Positions 51,586-60,544 of a stretch of DNA of 64,000 nt are shown here, piece by piece. Where the stretch lies: assembly GCF_011045115.1 (NCBI RefSeq), contig NZ_JAAKZG010000017.1, forward strand, positions 45,436 through 109,435, written 5' to 3'. The notes beneath the pieces were generated by a model that saw only the letters and a list, made by a program, of their open reading frames with translations, was not told the DNA's origin and searched no databases. Each line of letters opens with the position of its first letter. The first letter of the stretch is position 1. This DNA is from Mesorhizobium zhangyense (lineage in GTDB: Bacteria > Pseudomonadota > Alphaproteobacteria > Rhizobiales > Rhizobiaceae). The position numbers and the translations under genes were made by a program.

Positions 51586-52188
51586 TCAGTTCTCCAGGCC
51601 TTCGAGAAGCGTGAGGAGGGCGGCGTCCAGCGGATCGGGCCCCACCTTTTCAATCAGGAGCAAGCTCTCGATGGTCAGCATGGTGGCGCCATGCATTTGT
51701 GCCCAACAGGTTGCCGCCTGGCCCCGCACGTCACGCTTGCGCAGCACTCCCGCAGTCTGGCCCCGCACCAGTAATTCGGTTATTACGCCAAACACAGCGA
51801 GCGCTCTTTCGCTCAAATGCACGTCCACTGCCTTACCGGCCTCCGCGCTGAACATGAGCCGGTAGAGGCCCGGATTTGCCGTTCCAAATCGGACATAGGC
51901 CCGCCCGACGGCGAAAAATTCGTCCCGCAAGGAATTCGACTTTTTTGGCTTCACCGTCGTCAGCGCCTTATGCAGGCTGTCAAATCCCAGCAGCGCCATT
52001 TCGGCAAGCAAGGCGGCCTTATCAGGAAAGTGCTTGTAGGGAGCGGCATGGCTGACGCCGGCGCGGCGGGCAACCTCCCTTAAGGTGAACTGCCAGCCCT
52101 TATCCTCGTGCAGCATTGCCATGGCGGTTTCGATGATCGTGCGCCTCAGGTCGCCATGGTGATAGGGGCGGCTGGTCGGGTTCGGCAT
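51586..52188 (-). CDS. TetR-family regulator (WHG-domain type)
   Basis: A 200-residue TetR regulator starting with the PYHHGDLRRTIIETAM signature of WHG-domain members; helix-turn-helix FTLREVARRAGVSHAAPYKHFPDKAALLAEMA. Divergent from the secreted-protein gene at 52290. The 101-nt gap contains repeated half-sites: GTTGACA at 52221-52227, TGTCAA at 52247-52252 and TGTCAAC at 52270-52276, probably its operator. Confidence 0.92.
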   Translation of the reverse strand: MPNPTSRPYHHGDLRRTIIETAMAMLHEDKGWQFTLREVARRAGVSHAAPYKHFPDKAALLAEMALLGFDSLHKALTTVKPKKSNSLRDEFFAVGRAYVRFGTANPGLYRLMFSAEAGKAVDVHLSERALAVFGVITELLVRGQTAGVLRKRDVRGQAATCWAQMHGATMLTIESLLLIEKVGPDPLDAALLTLLEGLEN

Positions 52189-52220
52189 CTTTCCTCACGA
52201 AGTTGTCATTGAAAACATAT

Positions 52221-52276
52221 GTTGACATTGCCTACTTCTGGACTTATGTCAATGCCCATAAGTTATCACTGTCAAC
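52221..52276. promoter_or_regulatory. Candidate TetR operator with inverted GTTGACA/TGTCAAC half-sites
   Basis: GTTGACA (52221-52227) faces TGTCAAC (52270-52276), with TGTCAA (52247-52252) between; located in the divergent TetR/secreted-protein promoter region. Confidence 0.45.
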
Positions 52277-52289
52277 ATTGGAGCCTGTT

Positions 52290-52766
52290 ATGAACACCGT
52301 TGCAAATGAAGTCGGAGCCCATCCAGTCCTTAACCATCAGCGCGTGCAATCGGCGCATCATGCCATCGCGGACCAGCCGAGATCGACAGCGTCCAAACGG
52401 AGCCTGGCGATGATCCACCTCATCGGTGGAGTGGTCACATTCGGCCTGGCCGCGTCTTCGGCGCATGCAGGCGAACTGTCAGCCATGGCAGGGGAGAGTA
52501 TTCACATCGGCGGTTTGCATGGCGTCTTCTACTACACCGACGAAAATGACGGCTATCGTGTGATCGCAACGATTGCGGAAGGAGAGGCCGGGGTGCCGGT
52601 ACGCTTCGCGGCCACTCTCGCCGAAGGGCAGTCGGCTACGATATCCGTGCCGGGAAAATTCGGTGGGCCTGGCCAGAGCTTTGAGATGTCGCGCTCGGGC
52701 GACAAGCTTGTCGTCACCAGGGCGGGATCGGTGTCCAACCAGTCAAGTGGGGCCATTGGCGAGTAA
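52290..52766 (+). CDS. Small secreted protein, family A member 2
   Basis: A 158-residue homologue of the protein at 46822-47175. GGAG lies six bases before ATG 52290. About 40 polar residues precede the hydrophobic stretch MIHLIGGVVTFGLAASSAHA; this is a long signal peptide or the true start is an internal ATG near 52410. Mature domain: GGLHGVFYYTDENDG, VRFAATLAEGQSATISVPG, EMSRSGDKLVVTRAG. Function unknown. Followed by an SDR gene; both are probably TetR-controlled. Confidence 0.75.
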   Translation: MNTVANEVGAHPVLNHQRVQSAHHAIADQPRSTASKRSLAMIHLIGGVVTFGLAASSAHAGELSAMAGESIHIGGLHGVFYYTDENDGYRVIATIAEGEAGVPVRFAATLAEGQSATISVPGKFGGPGQSFEMSRSGDKLVVTRAGSVSNQSSGAIGE

Positions 52767-52853
52767 TGGCCTCATCGGGTCGCAGGGCGTGCGCTACATC
52801 TCCCTTTGCGCGCCCGAAGGCGGCAATCCAACATAAAGAAAGAAGTGATTTCC

Positions 52854-53669
52854 ATGAACAAGACCAATTCAGGTGTCGCTCTGGTGACGGGAGCATCCTC
52901 CGGCATAGGGCGCGCAACGGCCAAGGCCCTACAGAAGGCTGGCTTTCGCGTGTTCGGAACCAGCCGTCGTGCAGCCGCAGAAAGCTCTGACGGCATTACC
53001 ATGCTGGCCTGCGACGTCACCGATGATGCGTCGGTGGCGAAAATCGTCGATGACGTGCTGGCCGAGGCCGGGCGCATTGACCTGCTTGTCAACAATGCCG
53101 GCATCGGCCTGTTCGGCGGCGCAGAGGAGTCCTCGACGGCCCAGGCCAAGTCGTTGTTCGACGTGAACGTCTTCGGCGTTTTCCGAATGACCAACGCGGT
53201 CCTCCCGACGATGCGCCGACAGGGAACGGGCCGAATCGTCAATTTGAGCTCGGTGCAGGGGTTCATCCCGGCTCCCTATTTCGCGCTCTATGCGTCGACC
53301 AAACATGCCGTTGAAGGCTATTCTGAATCGCTCGATCACGAGCTGCGCCCCTTCGGAATTCGCGTTGTCTTGGTCGAGCCCGCCTACACCCGCACGTCAT
53401 TCGAAGATAATCTTGCCAGGCCGGATCAGTTGCTTGGTATCTATGACGCTGCACGCGCTGGCATGACCGTAACCGTGCGGAAAGCGATGGAAAAAGGCGA
53501 TGCGCCCGAAGTGGTAGCCGAGACGGTTTTGAAAGCAGCAACCGATCCTGCGCCGAAGAGGCGGTATGCGGCGGGCAAAATGGCGCGCCAGGTCAGTTTC
53601 CTGCGCCGTTTCGTGCCCGAGTCCGCATTCGACAAAAGCCTGCGAAAGCAGAACGGGCTGCCGGTGTGA
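52854..53669 (+). CDS. SDR family oxidoreductase
   Basis: A 271-residue SDR of the subgroup with a long C-terminal tail. Seen: TGASSGIG, GTSRR (NADP-favouring Arg), VNNAGIGLFGG, Ser in NLSSVQG and YASTK, then EPAYTRTSFEDN. Such proteins are common TetR-regulated stress or aldehyde/ketone reductases. Weak ribosome site (AAGAAGTGA). 87 nt after the secreted-protein gene. Confidence 0.9.
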   Translation: MNKTNSGVALVTGASSGIGRATAKALQKAGFRVFGTSRRAAAESSDGITMLACDVTDDASVAKIVDDVLAEAGRIDLLVNNAGIGLFGGAEESSTAQAKSLFDVNVFGVFRMTNAVLPTMRRQGTGRIVNLSSVQGFIPAPYFALYASTKHAVEGYSESLDHELRPFGIRVVLVEPAYTRTSFEDNLARPDQLLGIYDAARAGMTVTVRKAMEKGDAPEVVAETVLKAATDPAPKRRYAAGKMARQVSFLRRFVPESAFDKSLRKQNGLPV

Positions 53670-53874
53670 CCAACACGGTTCCGTTCGACGGACGCAGAGG
53701 ACCGTAGCGATCTCTTACAACGCTGATGCCCACCCATGCGAAACTCGGTAATCGCGGTCGCGATCATGTCGGCCCGCTTGGCCGTGTCTGGAAGACACGC
53801 GGCTCATGGTCCGGGATTAAAGCCAGTTGGTTGTTTCTGCGCCTTGTGAGCAGATACGTGTACGCCGGGCCCGT

Positions 53875-54777
53875 TCAGCCCATTACCGGACTGCCGATCG
53901 CCTGCCTGATCTGGCGAACGTCGCGCGCTGGTGGGGCGCCAAACTGCCTGAGATATTCGCGGCTAAATTGGGAGGCGCTCTCATAGCCGACCGCAAAGGC
54001 CACTTCGGATGCCCGATGGTCCCCAGCGAGCAGCAATTGACGCGCTTCCTGGAGGCGGAGCTGTTTGTGATACTGCATCGGGCTGAGACCGGTTATCGCC
54101 AGAAAATGGCGATGCAGGCTGGCTCGGCTCATGCCGCTCACATCGCAGAGCGCCTCGATGCGTAAGTGCGTGTTGTGATTGTCTCTGATCCACGTCACCG
54201 CGCGCCGGATACGGCTCAGCGCACCCTCGGGTTGGGCGATCTGGCGCAATAGGCGGCCCTGCGGACCCTGCAGGAGACGATAAAGCAATTCACGCTCCAC
54301 CAGCGGGGCAAGCGTTGGAATGTCGCCGGGGGTGTCGAGGAGCGACAGCAGGCGCAGCAAGGTGTCGCGCAACTGCGCCGTCATCGGATTGATCGCTATG
54401 CCGATACCCTGGGGATCAGTGTCGCGCACCTGCGGCATGGTCGAGGCAACATCGGCCAGAATGGCAGGGTCCAGGACCAACGACACCGCGACATAGGGCA
54501 GGCCGTCCTCTGCATCCAGGATCTGGCCGATCAGCGGCAGATCGAGGGCGCTGATGAGGTAATGCGCAGGATCATAGCTTAAAAGATCGTCGTTGATCGC
54601 CACGTGCTTGGACCCCTGCAGGATGAAGCAGATCATCGAGCGGTAGAGGCATGGTGCCTTGTCTGTGCTGGCCTGCCCTACGCTGATCTCCAGCCGCGGA
54701 ATCGGCGTGGTAATCAACCGTGATGGCGCGTGGCGCAGTGCAATATCGAGATGCGGAATGAGGTGCTGGGTCATCAT
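53875..54777 (-). CDS. AraC-family transcriptional regulator
   Basis: A 300-residue regulator with an N-terminal AraC_N-type ligand domain (CLYRSMICFILQGSKHVAI, YLISALDLPL) and two C-terminal helix-turn-helices (RIEALCDVSGMSRASLHRHF and ASEVAFAVGYESASQFSREY). Divergent from the SDR gene at 54944, which it probably activates, a very common pairing. Region 53670-53874 upstream of its end holds nothing recognised. Confidence 0.93.
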   Translation of the reverse strand: MMTQHLIPHLDIALRHAPSRLITTPIPRLEISVGQASTDKAPCLYRSMICFILQGSKHVAINDDLLSYDPAHYLISALDLPLIGQILDAEDGLPYVAVSLVLDPAILADVASTMPQVRDTDPQGIGIAINPMTAQLRDTLLRLLSLLDTPGDIPTLAPLVERELLYRLLQGPQGRLLRQIAQPEGALSRIRRAVTWIRDNHNTHLRIEALCDVSGMSRASLHRHFLAITGLSPMQYHKQLRLQEARQLLLAGDHRASEVAFAVGYESASQFSREYLRQFGAPPARDVRQIRQAIGSPVMG

Positions 54778-54943
54778 GGGAGTATCTCACCTTCGGTCCG
54801 CCACGTAAAGTCATTGAGACAATCGGGCAAGAAGGTGAGCGTATCGGGCGGGTTAGTCGAGACCGCGTCGCCTATATTGGGGACAACAAGAGGTTGCCTT
54901 CACGGCGCCGCTTCACATCGCGACCACCTTACCGGAGCAGACC

Positions 54944-55702
<759 letters not shown>

Positions 55703-55747
55703 CACCGCCCCGACATCCCTGTTCCTTGCCCACCTCAAGAGATCATC

Positions 55748-55855
55748 ATGCCCGAAACCAGCCTCACGCTCATCAGCCATCCACTTTGCCCGTTCGTTCA
55801 ACGGGCAGCGATCATCCTTCTGGAAAAGGGCGTGCCGTTCGACAGGGTCGACGTA
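55748..55855 (+). pseudogene. Truncated glutathione S-transferase (N-terminal fragment)
   Basis: The first 36 residues (LTLISHPLCPFVQRAAIILL then EKGVPFDRVDV) are a standard GST thioredoxin-fold start with a Cys-Pro-Phe motif. After that the frame runs into unrelated sequence and stops early; no thiol-transferase body or C-terminal domain follows. About 60 nt later the convergent MYG1-family gene ends. The gene was cut off by a rearrangement near 55860-55916. Confidence 0.75.
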
Positions 55856-55916
55856 CGGCAACGCGCGACTCGGGGATCTGCTCCGATACACACGCAATCC
55901 CTCTGTAGGTGCCCTG

Positions 55917-56858
55917 CTACGACCTGCCACCCGGCACGACCACGACGTCGGCAGCCTCCTTTACCGCCAATTCAGCCATAGCAAGTGCCGCATCGCGGGT
56001 CCTGGCGGCGGCGACGAAACGGCCATTGTGGCAGAAGCTCGCGCCCTCCACACCACATGCCGCCTCCAGATCGCTATTGCTCAGCCCAGCCCAGGCCGCA
56101 GGAAGATCGGCCCTCGCCTCAAACCCGTCGTCCCCCCGGCGGATCGTGGTCAGGCACCAATCCTTGTCGCGCGGGTGGACCACGAACAGCAGATGATCGG
56201 CGCCTGCTTTCGTGATGGCAGGCCGAAACGGCATGCCCATGGGAAGCTCGAGAACACGCCCCTGCCCCGCAGCGGCAATGGCTCGAGACACAACAGCTTC
56301 GGCCCGCAATTTTGCGGCACTGCGGGCGATGCTGGCCTCGACGAAACTGCGGGCGATCGACAGGGAAGCATGGAACGCGCGGTCTTCGGCCGCAGGATCA
56401 GTCTCGTCGAAATCCGGCTTCAAGGTTTCCAGCAGAGTTGGCAGCGTGAGCCCCGCCAGCGGCCCCGAGGGGCTGAGCGCACCATTGTCCACCAGATCGA
56501 TTGGGAGCACAAAACTCGCATCGAACGAGGCGTGGACCGCTTCAATATCGGCTTCGGGAAGTTTCGAGGAGGCAAGATAATCACGGCCGTAATGCTTCCA
56601 GATCAATCCGAACGAGCTGTAGGGTTGGCCATCCTCGCGCAACGGTGCGCCGCGCTGATGGTGATCGTAGATCTGTGCTGCCGCGTCATAAAGGCCACCC
56701 ACATCGTAGATGATGCGGTCCGCGCCAGCCGTGATCCATTCCGGCGCTCTGCTGCGGATCAGACGCGCCTGCGGAAAAAGCCGTGTCAGGATGACGCTGG
56801 ACAGGAGCTCATCAGCATGGAAGCCACCGGAATGGGTGACGAGGAAATCTGGGATCAT
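55917..56858 (-). CDS. MYG1-family protein (DHH-like phosphoesterase/exonuclease)
   Basis: A 313-residue UPF0160/MYG1 protein. Seen: metal-binding THSGGFHADE at the N-terminus, DVGGLYD and YDHHQRG, then AARTRDAALAMAEL near the end. The eukaryotic member is a 3'-5' RNA exonuclease; bacterial members are predicted DHH-type nucleases or phosphoesterases. Convergent with the truncated GST gene; its end is very close to the breakpoint but the reading frame looks complete. Confidence 0.88.
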   Translation of the reverse strand: MIPDFLVTHSGGFHADELLSSVILTRLFPQARLIRSRAPEWITAGADRIIYDVGGLYDAAAQIYDHHQRGAPLREDGQPYSSFGLIWKHYGRDYLASSKLPEADIEAVHASFDASFVLPIDLVDNGALSPSGPLAGLTLPTLLETLKPDFDETDPAAEDRAFHASLSIARSFVEASIARSAAKLRAEAVVSRAIAAAGQGRVLELPMGMPFRPAITKAGADHLLFVVHPRDKDWCLTTIRRGDDGFEARADLPAAWAGLSNSDLEAACGVEGASFCHNGRFVAAARTRDAALAMAELAVKEAADVVVVPGGRS

Positions 56859-56871
56859 GCCGGGATGTGCC

Positions 56872-57006
56872 TTATGTTCGCGGAAAAATCCACTTGCGGT
56901 TGGCCCCCTGATAGCTATTGCCAGATATCAGTTCAACCCGCATCCGCACATCGGGTGCGTCGGGATCCACGGGCAGCACGGCTACGGAGGTTGTCGGTAA
57001 CTTCAC
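56872..57006 (-). CDS. Possible small ORF or gene remnant
   Basis: A 44-residue frame from a GTG at 57006; the frame is open further upstream without a start codon, reaching into the GreA end. Composition looks coding (VAVLPVDPDAPDVRMRVEL), but no family is recognised and no ribosome site is clear. It could be the tail of a lost gene between MYG1 and GreA. Confidence 0.25.
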   Translation of the reverse strand: MKLPTTSVAVLPVDPDAPDVRMRVELISGNSYQGANRKWIFPRT

Positions 57007-57059
57007 TTCCGGCGAATTATCCGCGAAGCTAGCGGTTCGTATCGCGGCGAGACCACGCC

Positions 57060-57542
57060 TCAGGAGATGGCCAGGATCTCAACCTCTCGGTCGCCCACGC
57101 TCACGACATCTCCAATAGCCTTGCCTATGAGAAGCCTCGCTAGGGGAGACACGTAGGAGATTGATCCGGCCTTTGGATCTGCTTCGTCCTCCCCCACGAT
57201 GCGATATTTCTGCAGCCGCCCGTCCTCTCGACGGAAGCTCACAGTGCTGCCGAAGGCAACCTTCTCCGTCGAGGTCGGGGCAGGTACTAGTTGGGCTGTG
57301 CGAACGCGCTCGGCGAAGTAGCGCAGATCGCGCAACGGGATCGCCGCTTGCCGGCGCCGTTCATTGACATCTTCGATTTTACTGGCAGCCTCGTAGGCCT
57401 GCCGGGCTTGGTTGAGCTGCAAATCCAGAGCCTGCAGCCCCGCCTCCGTGACAAGGTTTAGTTCTGCGGAAATCGCACGAGCCGGCAGCATGGTTTCCGA
57501 AGCGGTTTCGGCACTGTCTTCTTTGATGAAAGCGACGCTCAA
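57060..57542 (-). CDS. GreA/GreB-family transcription elongation factor
   Basis: A 160-residue Gre-type factor. N-terminal VAFIKEDSAETASETMLP and NLVTEAGLQALDLQLNQARQAYEA coiled-coil part, C-terminal FGSTVSFRREDG...GSISYVSPLARLLIGKAIGD. The start is TTG at 57542 with AAGGG upstream. This subtype, with its SAETASE leader, is familiar from rhizobial plasmids and islands rather than the housekeeping greA. It stimulates RNA cleavage in backtracked polymerase. It lies 60 nt downstream of the Ntn-hydrolase-like gene. Confidence 0.88.
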   Translation of the reverse strand: MSVAFIKEDSAETASETMLPARAISAELNLVTEAGLQALDLQLNQARQAYEAASKIEDVNERRRQAAIPLRDLRYFAERVRTAQLVPAPTSTEKVAFGSTVSFRREDGRLQKYRIVGEDEADPKAGSISYVSPLARLLIGKAIGDVVSVGDREVEILAIS

Positions 57543-57602
57543 TTTCAAAATCCCTTGGACGCAGTCAGAATTGTCCCGCATGGATGGGGCCAATACAGCA
57601 GT

Positions 57603-58495
57603 TTAGCCCCCCGGCAGGCGACTAGCATCCACGTCAACGGAGCGCCCATTGACGCTGGCGACATGGTCCGCAACCGTACGCCGTAACACGGCGTACATGT
57701 CCTGCTCGTTGCCTTCCCAAGGCTCTGCGGCATCGGCCAAAGGAACGCGGAAAGCGCGCTCATTCTTGATAGGCGAATACACATAACCCATACGCGCCTG
57801 AAGCAGGCATATGCCTACGACAGGGATGTCCGATACGTCAGGCGGCAGGACGCTCATCTGGAAATGGCCTTCCCCGCTATAGACCTCTTCGATCGACTGA
57901 TGAGTTTCCTCACCCCATTTCAAATTCGGGAATTTGTAGGTGTACACACCGGTACTACCGAGATAGCGATGTTTTTGGGCAGTGGCTCCGAGGACGATCG
58001 GGAACCCACCAATATGCGGCCCGAGATCCTTGTTGGTCAGCATCCGGTCCATAAAGCAAGATCGTAGATCGCTTGCGAAGAGAGGTCCGTCGGCAACTGT
58101 CCTAGCCTTATCGATCAAGTCCCGAAATGGCTCGTCATCCCCAATCGCGCAAATGTCAGGCACATCCAAGGCCACGCCATTTCTTATACGCAAGAGGCTG
58201 GCCTCTGAGGCATGGCTTGCCACAAGATAGTCGGTCCCCCACCGGCCGAGGATTGCTTCAAAAGTTCGACGATTCCGGCCAGATCGCTATCGGCTGCCAA
58301 TCGCCGAGCTTTCCGAATTTTCACCCCGGCAGGACCGGCAAGACCAGCAAACGCAACCGAAATACGGTTTCCTAGAGCTGCCAGCTTCAGTTGCCCTGGC
58401 ATGTTATCAGGGCCTAGTTCCCCTGGATTGTCTATTTTTGTGTCGCTTAGCAGAAGGATTTCAGAGTCGCGGCGCTGCGCAATGATAATGGTCAT
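57603..58495 (-). pseudogene. Proteasome/HslV-like Ntn-hydrolase, split by a -1 frameshift
   Basis: Two overlapping frames (58495-58184 and 58223-57603) form one protein of about 297 residues if one base is added in the C5 run at 58236-58240 (G5 on the coding strand); the join would read AGGGTDYLVASHASEASLL. The N-terminus, MTIIIAQRRDSEILLLSDTK, resembles HslV/proteasome beta subunits: Thr2 could be the nucleophile after Met removal, Asp18 is at relative position 17 and Lys37 near 36 (Asp17 and Lys33 in proteasomes). Downstream AIGDDEPF fits the fold. Either a true indel mutation, a sequencing error, or recoding. The second part alone has no known domain. Confidence 0.6.
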
Positions 58496-58588
58496 GAGAA
58501 TTCAGACGGCTCCGGAACGCGACAATAGTTTGAGCTCTTTGCGGTTGGGATACTCAGGAGGAATGACTTCGAGCTGTTCGCGCCGGCC

Positions 58589-60466
58589 CTAGCGCATTTG
58601 TGCGATCCATCGCAATATACCGAGCGCGGCTTGATAGGTGCGTTCGTCGCGGCAATAAATCAGTGGCGGACGCCCGTCGAGCTTGCCATCGACCGGTTGT
58701 CTGACCACCCGCGCTGCGCTGTCTCCGAAGAGCTTCCTGGCCTCCCCGTCGAGCTTTGATCGCCACTCGGTGGCCACGCGGTCCGTTCGGCGCGCCTGTG
58801 CGAAGTTTCTCAGGGCCTCTTCTGCCAACCCGTAACCTGTGATGTTTGCCTCGGCAAGATCGAGCGGGAGAATGCCGCCCTGTTCGGCAACCGGAGTTCG
58901 CAGGAAGTCGGGTAGATCCTGCTCATTCAAAGTCTGTTCCGAAAGCCTGATCATCGATTGCCGACGATCGTCTGCTTCATCCGCTTCCCGTTTCTCTTTG
59001 GCCTTCGCCTCGTTCTCAGCTCTCCGAGACAATGCCTCCTCGATCGCGCCTTCTGCAGGGAGGCCGTATAAGCCGCGGGGTGATGCGCTGGTTCGCAGGA
59101 GCAAGACGTCGAGGAGTTTCTCGAGGTCGTTGTCGATCGCATTATCGGCTACGAAGGTTTCTTTTCGTGCCATTCCGCTCTTTGTGTCGATCACCTGCCA
59201 CCAGGATTCGACCGTCATGGACCCGCGAGCTTTTTCTGGAATGTTATCCAGTATTCGCGAGACAAGGCTTGAAATCTTGTCCGCCCTCTCGCGTTTGCTC
59301 CGCTCGGCAGCTTCCCAGCCGCGCCATCGATCTGCCAGGCTGGACGTCAACGCAAAGGAGAGATGTTGCTGTTCTGTGAGGCCCGCCTTGGTCAAAGCTT
59401 GGAGGAACCGGTGCACTGCTTCCCAGGGCGTGAGGAACTCCGGGTCGAGATTGCGCGCTGCATCAGCAAGCACTTTGGTGAGCTTAACAAAGTCGCTTTG
59501 GATATATCCCTCTTCAACAAGGCGGGAGACGATATGGTCAGTAGCAAGGAAGCGTTGGTGATGGAGCCTTGGCCGCAGAATTGTGGCAAGGACAACTGAT
59601 CGCCAAGTCTCTGGGCGGACCGTGAAGCAGCCTGTACCGCCGATCTCGACTCCAAGGTGCTGGCGCAAGCCGAGGTAGCGTAGGGCGGGAAGATCCTTGA
59701 TGCGCAGCTTCTGCTCGCCGGCGCTCCGGCGAGTTCGATCATATGCTTCCATTTTGCGCCGTGCGGCGGACGCCAGTCGTCTGGCACAAGCTTCTGCGTC
59801 GCGTTGTTCACGGAGACGAAGGTCTTCTATCGCGCGTTCGATCCTGACATTGAACAGCCACTTTCGCGGCGCCGCCGACAGAACAGCTTGGCGTACTGCG
59901 TCGAGTGTCGCGTTCCTCGGCATTGAGGACATGTCAATCTCGACGGCCGCTGTTCCCAGCCTGCGCAGGCGCGCAATCTTTTCCTCTCCACACGGGTGGG
60001 TCACGGCGATCTCCACGAAGAGTTCCAGCGCACCAACCTGGAGGAGGAGATCCGGTATCACTTCGATGTGCTCGCGGTGTTCGAGCGTCGCACGATCGAC
60101 TGCGATCGCGCGTTCTTCAGCAATCAGGAGTTCATATGTACCATGCGCAGCGAATTGGCGGGGAATCGTTAGCCGCAATTCGTTTCGTATGATCTCCTTG
60201 CAGAGAAGATGAAGCGCCGTCTCGGCCCCCCCGCCGCAGGCAGGGCCCTGGTGAGCGAAATGCGCCGCTTTGAGATCATCTTTGAGGTTTGCTATGAGAG
60301 TTGCCTTGCAGTGGGGACAGATCAGCCCGTAGGCAAGGCCGCGACGAGCCACCGAAATATGGACCAGCCTCTCGTTTTCCCGATCCAAGCCGTAGACGAG
60401 GCGCGCACTATCGCTGCCGAACTTTTGGCGGACCTCTGGGTCATCGTGGCCGAGATGAATAGACAT
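58589..60466 (-). CDS. CoiA-like nuclease-domain protein
   Basis: A 625-residue protein. The N-terminal 180 residues follow the competence-protein CoiA pattern: Cys50-x2-Cys53 (LICPHCKA), HFAHQ, Glu82-x3-His86 (ETALHLLCKEII), then IPDLLL with Asp139 and LFVEIAVTHP with Glu152, a restriction-endonuclease-like (PD-D/ExK) core. The rest (200-625) is mostly helical with Arg-rich stretches and no recognised domain. ATG 60466 is preferred (GGAGGGAG upstream); ATG 60502 is possible. A DNA-processing or defence role is inferred from the fold and the accessory setting. Confidence 0.65.
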   Translation of the reverse strand: MSIHLGHDDPEVRQKFGSDSARLVYGLDRENERLVHISVARRGLAYGLICPHCKATLIANLKDDLKAAHFAHQGPACGGGAETALHLLCKEIIRNELRLTIPRQFAAHGTYELLIAEERAIAVDRATLEHREHIEVIPDLLLQVGALELFVEIAVTHPCGEEKIARLRRLGTAAVEIDMSSMPRNATLDAVRQAVLSAAPRKWLFNVRIERAIEDLRLREQRDAEACARRLASAARRKMEAYDRTRRSAGEQKLRIKDLPALRYLGLRQHLGVEIGGTGCFTVRPETWRSVVLATILRPRLHHQRFLATDHIVSRLVEEGYIQSDFVKLTKVLADAARNLDPEFLTPWEAVHRFLQALTKAGLTEQQHLSFALTSSLADRWRGWEAAERSKRERADKISSLVSRILDNIPEKARGSMTVESWWQVIDTKSGMARKETFVADNAIDNDLEKLLDVLLLRTSASPRGLYGLPAEGAIEEALSRRAENEAKAKEKREADEADDRRQSMIRLSEQTLNEQDLPDFLRTPVAEQGGILPLDLAEANITGYGLAEEALRNFAQARRTDRVATEWRSKLDGEARKLFGDSAARVVRQPVDGKLDGRPPLIYCRDERTYQAALGILRWIAQMR

Positions 60467-60544
60467 TGAGCCGGAACTCCCTCCGTGCCGGATCCAGTAC
60501 ATTGGCTGTTCGCGGCGCCGCTGGGGTCAAAACAATCCCTCGGC

